A stretch of 64,000 nt of DNA from assembly GCA_964035545.1 (NCBI GenBank), contig OZ037768.1:19447700-19511699 (forward strand), written 5' to 3'. The notes beneath the pieces are model-generated. The model saw only the letters and a program-made list of their open reading frames with translations, was not told where the DNA came from and did not search any database. The position numbers and the translations under genes were made by a program. Of this stretch, positions 25,995 to 39,800 are shown one piece after another (positions within the stretch are counted from its first letter, which is position 1; each line of letters opens with the position of its first letter). This DNA comes from Bugula neritina. Its lineage: Eukaryota; Bryozoa; Gymnolaemata; Cheilostomatida; Bugulidae.

Positions 25995-27210
25995 ATGACA
26001 GGAAGAAGAAGGCATGGGATAAAAGAAATAAAAAATATTTCTAACAGAAATTTTAAGCTTGCTGAGCAAATGAACAAGTTGGAGAAAGCAAAGATGGATA
26101 AAACCATAGAAACTATTGACAAGTCTTGCAGGTACTTTTCATCTCTCATTTGCCAAAATTCAAACTCTTTTTAGTTTTTCAAGTAAGTTTTACAACTAAA
26201 ATTGGAAAGAATTTAGACTTTAAGTTTGTAAAATAAGCATATTATGTTAAACTTGCATGTAATTTTAATTGGCAAAGCAGATGTTTTAATTTATTGATGA
26301 GCTTCTTTTATTATATGATATAATGAAAGCTGGTTGACATACTGTAAAATATTTTATAAGAACGAAAATTAAGGATAGAATGACGAAGAAAAGTTTAAAA
26401 TTAAAGGTAGATGAAGTTTGACAGAATCCTTGATAATTGGTTTTAAATTAAGCCCAATGTAGCTGGACTACAGTTTCCACTGCCGTTTGTGAAGCTAATT
26501 CATATCAAATTTACCTGTACTCTGTTTATTCTTTAAAATAATCATAGAAGCTGCAGTACTGATAAAAATGTAAAAAGTAAATAAATAAGTCCAGCTGCAG
26601 CTATTTTCCTTTTTATCTAATTTGTACTTCGGATTATACAGAAGGCCAAAAAAGCAGTGGCAAAAATGTATTAGTTGTTGTAAAAAGTGAGCATGTTGCA
26701 CGACTTGTACATTTCATTCAACACTTGAGTGTTTCATTAAAGAAACATTAATTAAGCTTAAGACATTATAAAACTGGAAAGCAAAGTGTTCAATATAATA
26801 TTATTCTCTTAGTCAATGGTGTTATAGGAATTTGTGTAAATAAATGCAGATACAAGACTTGGAGTATGGAAAAGTATAAGGAGAGAATGTTAACAAGATC
26901 TAAAGCCAGGACAGACCATGAAGAGCCAGCAGTGATCAAGTATATTACCAATGACCCAATGAAGAGATCATGGTCTGAAGTGAGCTCTAACTGGAACTAC
27001 GGTCCTTCAACTCGGAAAATTCACCAACATTCCCATCTTCTGGAACGTTCTAAAGAACATGAACACAGGGCATTGCTAAATGCTTCACATTGTTTAGAGA
27101 AGATCTGCTCCATGACTCAGCCAATCTCATTACCGCCAATCAGAGCCAAGGATATGGTTTCTGGGCAGATTCACTGGATATACAATACTTCCAACCACAA
27201 ACTGTATTAG
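25995..27210 (+). CDS. Two-exon gene of unknown function, 165 aa
   Basis: Exons 25995-26131 and 26850-27210 join in phase 2 (TGCAG|GTACTT donor, AATGCAG|A acceptor). I do not recognise the family. The protein is basic and hydrophilic. Residues 1-12 are Arg/Lys-rich (MTGRRRHGIKEIK). Residues 20-60 (KLAEQMNKLEKAKMDKTIET and what follows) look like a charged amphipathic helix. The remainder is Ser/His/Pro-containing with several Trp and no membrane segment or signal peptide. The charged, short-linker style is reminiscent of ciliary or microtubule-associated small proteins, but that is only an impression. An AATAAA lies 64 bp after the stop. It faces the RhoGAP gene tail to tail. The start was chosen as the only ATG giving a frame into exon 2. 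Confidence 0.6.
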
Positions 27211-27273
27211 CTGTAAATTTGAGGCTCAATCACATTTGCTTTTTCAATCTAGTCAACTATGGTTAGCTGATGA

Positions 27274-27279
27274 AATAAA
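27274..27279 (+). terminator. Candidate polyadenylation signal of the 26-kb gene (AATAAA)
   Basis: AATAAA 64 bp beyond the stop codon at 27208-27210; it is 42 bp from the opposing signal of the RhoGAP gene. Confidence 0.55.
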
Positions 27280-27320
27280 TATACACATAATTGCTAATAA
27301 TAAATATCCTCAGGTCTTAT

Positions 27321-27326
27321 TTTATT
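27321..27326 (-). terminator. Candidate polyadenylation signal of the RhoGAP gene (AATAAA)
   Basis: TTTATT on the plus strand, about 530 bp past the RhoGAP stop at 27853. This implies a 3' untranslated region of about 0.55 kb ending next to the convergent 26-kb gene. Confidence 0.5.
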
Positions 27327-27852
27327 TATAAAAATTTACAGTGCAAAAATGAATGATTGCAATAACAAAGATAATAGAAAAATAGAATGTAAAATAAAAA
27401 CACTTGTACAAGTTGGCAATAATTTAGAAATATCAGTCCTATTTATCTTCGGTGCTAAAAATATAAAACTATAATAAAAATTAAAGATAAGAAATGCTAT
27501 TATTACAATTGTACACCAGTAAACAGTATCTAGTGTGACATGTATCATACTCAGTACTCATTGAAACAGTAACTTAGTTATAACAGGTGACTGTTTCTAA
27601 TCAGAATTCAGTGGTACCCTGTGTAGTATAATATCAATGCAGGGAAGTGGACAAGAGAAAGGCAGTGTTAATAACATACAAAAAGAAAAAAGATTAAAAA
27701 CAGCTACGGTCCATGGCTCAAATGCAAACTCCTAGCTGCTAATAGTTAATATAAAAAAAATATAAAAACTTAAATAATTAGCTTTAAATAATACAGAGAA
27801 GATGTTTCATGTACAGAAGTCATGCTGGTGCAGCAAGTAACTGTACACAGAG

Positions 27853-30800
27853 CTAGAAGAGCCTGTCAAAGTGTAACAGAATATACTCTACTATAGAGTT
27901 CTGACACATCATGTTCACTGCAATAGCAGACGACTCCTTCTCCGGCCACATCAGTGTCGGCCCGAATACAATAGCTATGTTTTGAGGTCTCATGCGGTTT
28001 TGGTCAGCATGCTGCAGTACTCTACAAGATACAGATCAGAAAAATTCTTACATACAGTTTATTATCAGGCATGTGAAAAGTCTTCTCTACATTCCATACA
28101 TTAGAGGAAATACACAGGATGTGATAACTCTTAAATTACAATTCAAAAACATTTCCATTTCAAACAATATAGCAATGGTAATGAATTTAATGCTGCTAAT
28201 TTCACAAATATATAAATAAATTGTATTGAATATTTCTATGAAAGCGTTTTTCACAAAAATAGATATATTATTCTAAATCAGCAAACACTATATACATGCT
28301 ATGATTATACATCCACTATATACATCCTCCATGCATACAATATATGTATACACTTTACATACACTATACATACAGTATACACATACTATACATGTTTTAT
28401 ACACATTATATACACACAATATGCATATGCTATACACACTATATACATACTATACATACACTATACACTATACAGTACACATACTATACATACATTATAC
28501 ACTATACAGTGTACATACTATACATACATTATACACTATACAGTGTACATACTATACATACATTATACACTATACAGTGTACATACTATACATACACTAT
28601 ACACTATACAGTGTACATACTATACATATACAAGAAACAAGGTGTTGTGGCATACAAACCTCACTAAATGTGAGAAGAGAAGCTTCAAGGTGTTACTATT
28701 AACAGTTGGCATAGTGGAAAGATGCAGCTTCATATTTCGAGCTCTTTTTTTACCATCTTTATCTCCTGGAAGATATAATATTGTTATGTTAGCCATTCAT
28801 TATTCGTAAATACCTTATAAGTAATACTGTGTATGGACACTTGGTATGTAGCAACTGACATTAATAGCTCAGACATTGTTAGGTAACACTAAAACACACT
28901 TACAAAGATTCAGTGAACCAGTTGTTCAACAGAACTACATGTACATTCACTTCCAGCAATCAGTTTTTATTACAAATATAACAATGACCTGGAATTAGCC
29001 ACATTTCGAATAACTTCATAACTGACTATGTTTGCAAATGAACAAAACATAAAAAAGCAACATCTAAACACAGAAGACTGTGGCTTCTGACTCTAACAAT
29101 ATATCTGACAATTTTCATTGCGCCATCTGCGAAGCTCTAAATTTACAATTATTTTTAACACAACTGCAGTAACTGGTCATGCAACAGCAGAAGTCATGAG
29201 CAGAAAAGGTGAGATTAGAGCAGCAACAAGAAGAAAGATTTGGCAGCCCACAAATTCTTTGAAAAGTCGAAAACATTGAGGAATAAAGCTGACCAAGACA
29301 GCTTTGAACATATTTTTGAGGAGAAAATTACAGAAATGTTTAATATCATCACAAACATGACAAATTAAAGCCAGTGAAGCCACCATGAAACTATTTCTAC
29401 ACCAGAACTTACAGGAGAAATTTAGAAAAATATCACAAATTCCGATGTATACGCTTTTGCACATTTCTGGAACAGTATATACTTTTATAGCGATTGGAAA
29501 AGTAAACGGTCCATCCCACATATGCTTATCCAGTTATGCTCGAGGAAAATAGTTCCATTGGCTTGACATGACGTACAGATATCACATTTACATATGGACA
29601 AGGTGCAAGAACACGCTGTTTGTAAGATGGAAGTTACAAGGAAGATATTAGGATGGTGTGGAATAAGAATGGTAGGCTATAGACTGAAGTTGCGTTTATA
29701 CCTCTGCTGAAAAAAGTACGAGTTTAAGTTAATAATGCTTGTCCGGGTACCCCTTTATAGTCAAACTGAAACTCATTGAAATCATATTGATGCGGTTGCT
29801 CACTTTCTGAAATTGAAATTTGACTCGCATAATAGCTATTTGATGCCCTTTGTAAACGTCGTGAATTAGTGAAGCGGAAAGCATAAAAGCGATAATTGAG
29901 AAGGCGTAGGCTATATAATTATAATCGTATAAGCACGTTGTCTAATCGCCAAAGTAATAACTAAATAACGATGTTTACAAGGAATTATTACTCCTATTCT
30001 AAAATTGGCCGATTAAGTTATCACAGTACAAAAATTTCAACGAGTGGCTTTTACAATGCAATGCAACTCAGAGACATTCCAACCCGGCCAAATTGAATTT
30101 TTGACCGAAAATCGTGAAGGTATAAACGCAACTTTAGAGTTTGACTGAGACAGCACAAGTGTGATATTATAAGTGCAGATCCTGAATGATGCGACTTCAA
30201 AGGCTACTAGTTGGAAAGGGCAAAGGCAGTGTAAAGTGATAAAGAAAAGAAAACAAGTTTTTTTTTAAATATTAGCAATTACAAGTCACTTACTGCATTC
30301 ACTTTGTGTAAGTACAGTTTAAGCTCAGCTTACAATACGCCAACACTTACTGATTGTCTCAGAAAGTGCGTTGTAGAGTTGGAATGGGAAGAGGGGCTCC
30401 TTCAGCTCCCGGAAAAACAGTTTGAGAGCACCTGTGAGCACGTTGATGTCGTAGTCTGCCAGATTATAATCATCTGATTGGTCAACAAGCAGCCTGAGTT
30501 TTTGTATTTGTGCCAAGTTTCCACTGATTCTGTACAAGCCATCGAAATCTAAACCTAGAACATGAGGTCACAACTCTATGAATTACAGAGAAGAAAGAAG
30601 TATCTGTAAAACAAGCTCACATTTAACAATTTTAAAACACATTTACAGTTGAAGTGACTGTGATTATTGAATCAAAACCAAATGTTAAAAGACACACCGT
30701 ATTGTAAATTCAAAGCATTTAAAGCAACGTAAAATAATGATTATTTTAATTCCAAACCTAAATGTCCAAAACCCTTTTAAAATATTCTAATTTTAGTGAA

Positions 30801-33800
30801 TAAACAAAGAGCAGCTGTAGCTAGCTAGACCACACAGATAAGATAATGTTCATCAGGAAACGGCCCGAATGATGTGGGAGGGCAGACAAATCCTATGTAA
30901 GGTTGGCTAACACCACAACCATGTCTATTTGAGCTCTTAGTCTTTCTGCATTGAGAAACACCATGTTGGTCAAAATTAGCGAGTATTGAGCTCTTGAATA
31001 ATGCAAAAAGTTCTGGTGGCAAAAAGACCTTTCAATGTAGACATAGGAATAGCCATGCTGTCTGGATAACTTTAGCCATCACATGACTTCCATGAAAACC
31101 ACAACTTTGACGGCATTATCAATGTTTAGCACATTTTAAAAGTAATAATGCGTTTTATAACCTGAGAAATATATTTATTAACAAAACCAGTTCATCAACA
31201 AAAGTATTGTACATTAGGTGTGAACAGATCATCTTATGGCAACAATGAAAAGTTATACTGTGTGTTGACATTCACATCACAATGTTGACTTGCATGATGC
31301 CAATAACTAAGTGAGCAGCAGATATTTACACACAGGCAATGGTATTGCATTTTTCAGCTATTCACAAATAAACTAAACCAGCAACAGATTTCTGGACGAA
31401 TAAAAGCAAGGTTCTGTGATTATTTCTGGCAATGATGACCACTCAAAATAATAGACGGTTGTAGAAGCCTACCTTTACTTTCAATGGCCTGTATGCAGCG
31501 GTCTACAAACCTGGGCACAGTGGTCAATTCTCGGTCACATATGAACTGAAGGCGAGAGCCAAACACATTCTCAACTATGTTAATAAAGGAAATAGTGTGA
31601 GCAACTCAGCAACAGTAGTGTTCGTATCAGTATAGTCTTAGCTAAGTCCTACCCACACCTAATATAATATACATCTCATATATACATGTAATGTAATGGA
31701 ATGGATTCCATGGGGACAACTCCAAATTTATACAATAGTGGGTCAATAGTGGACCCAAGTATTTAAGGTGGCTTGTATCAAGCCATGTATTCATCCAGCA
31801 GTAATAATCTTTGAATTGGCCATTGGAGAGTTTGTATATTACATATACTACATAACTAGAGGTGAAAATATAACTTTTTAAAATGGCAATTCAAATTATC
31901 TCGATTAATTTGGAGTTGTCCACCAGAATCTCGTGTGCAAAGCATAAAATACCATAAGAGAAGTGTACACGACTCCTGATAGAGTCAACATAGTTCAGTC
32001 AGCAATGCTGTCAGCTAACCTTGATAAATTCCCTGCTTCTCCAGTGACTCTTGTGTGGGTCTTCGAGATAACAACTTTTTTAGCTTCAGTTTAATGCTGA
32101 CTTTGGCAGCACCTTCACCGGCTGGACCTAGGCTACTGGGTGCTTGAAACTCGGCATTATCTTCATGTACTGTATACACAGACCTACCGCCACCATCTGC
32201 AACATGACAAGAGTAACAGGTTATAGCATGGTGTCTAGGCTGACAGGCGATGTCAGAGTAGACAGGCGATATCAGAGTAAACAGGTGGTGGCAGAGTAGA
32301 CAGGTGGTGGCAGAGTAGACAGGTGGTGGCAGAGTAGACAGGTGGTGTCAGAGTAGACAGGTGTTGTCAGGCGGTGTCAGAGTAGACAGGTGGTGCCAGA
32401 GTAGACAGGCTGTGTCAGAGTAGACAGGTGGTGGCAGAGTAGACAGGTGATGTCAGGTGGTGGCAGAGTAGACAGGTGATGACAGGTGGTGTCAGAGTGA
32501 GAGAATGTGCCAGAGTAAGGTGCCAGTGCCAATATATTAAATAAATGGTTCAGCATACAGATATTTGTCCAATTATCTCTTCAAACGCAGCTAATAGTTA
32601 TTACATGGACATATTAACAATATGTAGCTAAGCCAACTTATACTAATTGCATAGTTTAGTGCAGCGCTTCCTTTTCTACCTTGAATGTTAAAATTAGATA
32701 TATACCAATACAACATTAATTGCTAAATAACTAATTTTAAATTTCAAAATTGCCAAATAGCTAAAATGAAGATACCCCTCTGCGACATTCAAAGCTAAAG
32801 ACAAGAGAGACAACCACTACAGCAACTAAAACATTTACATAAAACTATTAAAGGCTGAAACTAACACCACAAAGCTGAAGCTTATGAGTTGGGCCATTGT
32901 ACTAAATATTTCATGCAAAAACCAAGACTGTATAAAGAGTCACCAGACATGCAGTTATAATTGGAGGTTACATCTATCGAGCGAAACCAGTTAATACGTT
33001 CAAAGAAATCCAGATATCAAAGGAGGTATAAAGGGATGAACAGCATACGAGACATGTTCTGTAGGGGTGAATGGTAAAGGGGTAGATGGTGTAGGGGTGA
33101 ATGCTGTACGAGGTAGCAGTGGAGGGGTAGACAATAGAGGGGTTTGGGGGGTGTAAGGGGTAGATAGTGTAAGGTATGGATAGTGTAATGGGTGGATGGT
33201 GGAGGGGGTATCTACTGGAGGAGGTGTAGGGGTGGATCGAGGGGGGTAGATGGTGTAAGGGATGGCGCCCAAAGCATGCAACTAAAACAAGGACTACAGA
33301 GTCAAGGCTTGAGAGTTAGAGATTAGTCTGCAACGCATGCAGGCGACATGACCATGTCAAGATAAAGCTGATGCAACACGACAGAGCAGAGCTACTGCTT
33401 TTGCTGTCTTGAGACAGGACTAGGTTACACTTACTATTTGTGTGCCTTTTCTTTAGTGATGAAGCTGTTAGGATATAAAATGTGCAGTTTCTATGTTATT
33501 AACAACAAATAACAATATTTCAAACTGCATGCACAGGTATTAATGAAAAAACTGGAGGTAGTAAATTGACACCGTATTAAACATGTACTCTGCATGCAGT
33601 TACTACACAGATGGTAGCAAAAATCTGAAGCTAAGCAGTTTAACTTGGATGTTAATTTAGTTAACCCCACACTACGTTATAACAGCAAAACTTAGTTTAA
33701 ACTTTAATTATCATGCTGCCGCAATGGTAATTGAATTTCTACTTAAACTGCTATTGCAAATGAGTGGTGAATAGACTTTATATTTATAGTAATCTTATGT

Positions 33801-36800
33801 CATATCACTACAATGTGGACTGAGTCTTTATAATTCAAAACAACTTTTAAACGTAGAAAATTTAGTTTTTTATCAAAATAGCGAACTATTGCACCAGTTT
33901 CAACAAATACCTGCAATAGACTAAATCTATTGTTTTGAGTAACAGTGAAAATTTTTAAATGTAAATACAACTAAATACTATAAATATATCATAGCACTAA
34001 TTAGGTATATATAAAACCAGAAATAATCTATAGCTAGAATTGCTTTTTATAAAAAATTATAGAAAAGATTCAATCACAAAAAATGCTAACTACTGAAGAT
34101 GACCAAGAAAGTTAAGCACCTACTAAAGCAATCAGGTTGGCAGCTAGTTTTTCTGTACAATTGATGCGAATGTATAATTCCTATATGATAACGCCTTCGT
34201 TACACAAGCATAGTGTCAACAAGTATTTACAAACTAGTTTATTTCATAAGAGCACAACTTCTATTAGACTTGTTAGTAGGCCTACTGGAATTACCTCATG
34301 CAGCAGCTACAAGAAAACTGCTAAATAGTTGCCGGGTTTAGCGTAGAAAATATTCTTACATTTTGACAGCCGCTTAGCATGCTTGAACTTGGAGGAAGCT
34401 GGTAAGGTGCTGGACTGTCCTTTCTGGTTGTTATTTCTCTCAATGTCTGGCACGGTTGTCTCTTCTAGTTCATCAGTAACAGAAGAGTTCTGGCAACAGA
34501 TGAAAACATCACATATATAAAAGAAGACAACTTCAAATGTCTGGTAAACTGAAAAAACGTCATGTTTTGATAATCATTTGTTAGTCTTTGCAGCATCGCT
34601 GAGTGCATTCATTCACATATTACAAGGCAGAGAGGGCCATCAATTGCATATAGGGTGTCAGAATTTAGACTATAGGAATCAGGTTTTATGGCACACTCAC
34701 CCACAATGTTTATATAATGCTAACACAGACCTAACACAGCACACTATACACAGAGAATAATGATATCTACACACAACACAAAGAGAAAATATAATTACAG
34801 AACTTTACTACAAGACTTAAATAATCAGATGCTACACAGCAGTAACCATGGCGATATTTCATCAACCGGTATGCAGTTTTATTTATGTCTTGATTATAAT
34901 TTACATATTTAAGCAGAAATATGATATACAAGATACCCCCTCTACCATCTGTTAGCTTGACAAGCCAAATTATACAATCACAAAATAAAAATATTGTGAG
35001 AAAAAAATACGGGACAATAGAGAAAATTTAAACAGCATTTTATCAAGGTCAGGTTTATTTAGAATCAATTAATCAATTATAAATCAATCAATTAAATATA
35101 GGCACACTTCAACTTGTCTCATTGACACTGGTTAACTGAATATTATAGACAATATTGTTGGCAATATGAGGTTATACGAGAGTAATGACTGAACCCACCA
35201 AGATGGGTGCCTAACCTACAAGATTTGGAAAGTAACTGGAAGTTAAAGCTTTTGGAGGATGGGCTTTACCATTCTACAGAACACAGGTGTTGGGAGTAAG
35301 AAATGTATGAAGTGAACACAATTCCATACTTACAAACTTTTTAATTTTTCCACTGAGCACCGTAAACCATTGACGGACAAGCATATGGTCTTCGTGTTGT
35401 AACAGATAAATATTACCATTATCTGAGGTAATCTAAAAGATGAACAGTTACTACAAGCTTGATTACATCAAGGAGAGAAAACTCCCACATAAAGTGCTAT
35501 AGAATGCATCACCTGGTATGTACATACTGTGTGGTAGAATGAACACACACACAAATCAGTGTAAGGATATGAGGCTATGCCATAAAAATTTAAGTTGGTT
35601 TGCTGAATATGTGAGCCGTGTGGGCAGAGAAGGTGGGTCAACAAGTACTTTCATGCAGTAAGAAAGAATTGTCTACGAAATAAGAACGTTATTTTGTCTA
35701 TAAGATATAGAACTTTACGTTTTATGAACATCTCCAAGTAATTTGGGTATTGAAATATATTGATTCTATGATAGTGGCTAGTTCTATTCACAATGCAACA
35801 CAAACAGACGAGACTGTAAGAGATGAAGCATGAGATGACGCAAACCCTGGACTAAAGGCTGACATCAGAGCGTATTGTATTATATAGTAGTGAATGTATT
35901 ATACATTCACCACGCATATGTATAATACAATCTGATGATGAATACATCTCAGGTTTCCAGATGAATCTTTGGCTCAAATGCAGTAGCACATGACTCAGTT
36001 CAAATAACTTCAGCTTATCTTCAGGTCTATCAAGTAATGTTTGATAAAACGGTGCATATGATTATTGATAAGCAAATATTTCATGTATGCGTAAGGTGAT
36101 TGCAGGTGAGCTTAAGGTGGGCATCACTACGGTATATAAGAACAGGTTATGCCCAGGTAAATGTGACTCACTTCTAGAACATTCTTTCTGTTGGACCTCT
36201 CTTTAGATGCCCAGTCAATTGATGATTGTCTCAAGTCTACTATAATTTCGGGTTTACCCAATTCTGCATCTTGTTTCTACAGCAAATATGTGTCCTCAAA
36301 GATGAAGTAAAATCAGTAACTGTGGCTAATATGGTGGTAACTGTTAGGTCAATTACTAGCCAATAACACTGTCAAAAGTAGGATCAGTGAAGTTGAATCA
36401 ATACTAATCTATCTCGCAGCCTCTGCTTGGTTCACACTAGCTTTGATATCACTTCCTGTCCTTGAAAGACACCACTACTGACTTGACAGCCATGACTCAG
36501 GCTGGCCATTTAGAAGCAGTAGTGGAAAAATGGAGATAGCCTAAGTTCTTTAATACTTTTATAAAATTCTGGTTTGGGATGCGGGTTGACATTATTTCAA
36601 GAACATAACTTCTTATGCTACATTTCTAATCTAAAACACAGGCTTTTCCCAATTTCTCCACAACTGCACCTACTGAATGCTAGCCTGTGCTCTACTTACC
36701 GGCATTGCAGCCTTCTCATCTTTATACATGAATAAATGGTGATCAAAGGCTACCAAAAATGATAGACACCAGCTTTTCCTACAAAAGATTATAAATCATA

Positions 36801-39800
36801 CACTAAGACTACAAATACAAAGCAAAATGGAAACTGTATTGCAGCATCATTAGATCTTTAAAGAGAATATGTCAACAAGACTGTCTAATGATTTTGCAAC
36901 ACAAGCTCAGACTGTGCTAACATACTATAGCCATTGTAGCAAATTTCAGTTATATACTGCTAGTTTTCCCCAGCTAGCACACAAATACTGTCCAATATAT
37001 TATTATCATACTCAAGAGAATTTCTCACAGCTCAAGTTCTCTCAATTTCTATATTTTCAGATTTTCGTTGGAATTATTATGTGAAACCCCAGCTTTAAGA
37101 AGTCTCTCTAATGCCACCCCCACCCCCTCCCCCCCTCGCCACTTGTGTTAGTAGCTGATCACCTTATGATCACACTAATAGACTACAAAATGCAACCCCA
37201 GCTTTAAAGTACTCAACTAAACTAACATCATGTAAATTTAGTATGTTGAAATGATGGCCTATACACAACTAGTGTATTCATCCAACTCTATTTGAGCTTT
37301 CATTCTATTCCTATTGTATATTAAATGACATGTGGGCATGTGTAGCTCATCTATTTTGCTATTATGCTGATAGCATATGCTAATATTAGGTGAATAATAG
37401 ATTTGCCATGACTTCCTGCATAATAATCATTTATAAATGAAAAATTTACAACAAAATTCAATGTGCTAATTTTGACTTGATTGTAAACAAAGCTCATTAA
37501 AGGCATTGCTCATAAACACTATTGAATTTGTTTACATATTTCATAGTGATTCATTTTATAGACACCTTTTTCCTGTGGCGTTATGCTAAATTTCCACCAA
37601 GCTTAGTATAGCTGATAGAGTAAACTGCACCATGTAAATTATATTCACTGCGTTTCCATTACTTCGCGATATGTAAATGGATGCTTGTATGGATGAATTT
37701 TTGTTTGCAACTTGCATGAACTTACGGTTGGGTTTCATTCGATGCAACTGTTTCCAAAATCCATTCACATTATGGGAAGCTTGGAAACGCAGTGATTGTC
37801 ATTTCTATTACAATTTTCATGTAAAACTACGGTAGGCATAGCCACAGCATTGTTATTGCACATCAGCCTGTTGATTACAAAGTAACATCAGCTCCTTATT
37901 CATCCAATTACATAAATGTTTCGCATGAGTGATCACGAGATGAATGAGAACTAGTGTAATACGACATAACATCAGAACTATAATAGCAGTCCGACATACT
38001 TGACTTTCTTCTTGCCCTCAATCAACTTAGCTCTGAATAAATATCCTCTCTTCTGAGTGTCGAATGCACTGGCAGACTGAGCTGCGTTCCTCAATGTGTA
38101 TCCACCCTGAACAGTAAAAATCACACAACTTAGAACACACCATTAAAATCAACCGGAATTTTTCTAAAAGCAGCTCCTAGTTGGGGTTTAGGTTGGAACT
38201 TTGAACCCCCAACTCCAAACTTGAGAACCCCAACTACTGCACTCAGACACTCCCAATTCGGAGATGCTCATAGAAAAATTCGATCCTTCATGCCAACTTT
38301 AGAGCTATAGGGTAAATGACTGTACTTTTATAGTACATTTGCATTTTTATCTAATAATACTAACCATATCGCATATTTTAAGAAAAAAAATTTAGCCAGT
38401 TAATTTTCAAATCAAAAATCACCATGAGCAACACAGTGAGCAAAGCTAAAAGTGGCCATGTTATTGGGATCAGACAAGAATCAGAGCCTCAAAGACTAAT
38501 TAGAAGAGAATATGAGTTGTCAGCCCATGCAATGTAAGGTACGGCATAACTCATAACACAATGATGTCTCTAGTAATTCCTAGTGCAAGTTTATATTCGC
38601 CAGCCTGGATAACATATATTGTTCTAGCCTCCACCACTTACACACCACACACAGCTCCTAGCCATACCAAGTGGTGCAAGACCAACAGAGAGAGGGTGCA
38701 TTAGTCATAGTATACTGTACATATACTTAATGAAAGTAATTATAAGAATGGGGGTATCTACAGCAGGGATTTCCTAATGAACTTTAATGTCAGTTTGACA
38801 TTCAAATGTCTAAATTACATCCACTGATGTTTACTGAGATCATTTGAATACCATGCCAAGCCAATACCACAGAGTTAGATATGTGAAATTGTTGGTAAAG
38901 TGACCAGTGATTCATCTAAAATCTAGTACATGGTGTCTATAAGTATGGTGCTTGTAAGCATAGTTCATATAAGCATGGTGCCTGTAAGTATAGTGTCTAT
39001 AAGCATAGCATGGTGTGTGTAAGCATTAAACAGCAAATAAGAAGCAGTGTTAGTGGCAGGGGAGGGGAGGCACATGAAAACGTATCACCAATGAACAAGC
39101 ACAAAACACGTACGGCCTGGTCCTCATTTGTACTGGACATGCTGGAAAACGTTGCAGGAAGTGTTAAAGCTTTATTAGCAATAATATTATTTCTAGAACG
39201 TGCGTTCAGATTATCTACACTGGCCCTTCGAGGGTGTGGCTCCTCTTTACTAGAAAGGGCAGTTCTACTAGAGCGAGGACCATGTGGCCAGTCTGTGTTA
39301 GTATTGGTGAGTAGTGAGGGGTCCCCTTCACTTATCTACAGTGTTTACAAACATAAAATACATACACAACTAATAAGTGGACATACAACTAAAATATAGA
39401 TATACAACTAACACATAGATGTACATCTAATATTTAAATATATAACTAACATATAAATATACATACAACTAATATAAAAGCAAATATTAATTGATAGCTG
39501 AAAAGGTGCGACCAACATCTAACTGAAACAGAAAGCTGAAGAAATAATGTAGACGTGGAACAGGACAAGCAAGTGATGACGGACAGACAGACAGATACTA
39601 TGAACGTACACTACGTCGAGTGTAGATGCACTAGCCAGGTCTGTATATATCACAAACAGGCACACACCATACTGGTAACAACAAACATAGGATATTATGA
39701 TGGGTGATGAATCCACTCCCTAAACTACTAGTAGCAAATAGTCTATGTAACTCAATACTACTCTTCTTTCATCCTACTAAGTATCAGCTATACATGTCCA

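Noticed and set aside
28301-28809. Tyr/Thr/His-rich open frames
   Set aside because: Repeat artefact of the 34-bp array in a RhoGAP intron.
29177-29521. 114-codon minus-strand open frame, hydrophobic
   Set aside because: Lies in a RhoGAP intron, lacks family similarity and the real exons on both sides already join in phase.
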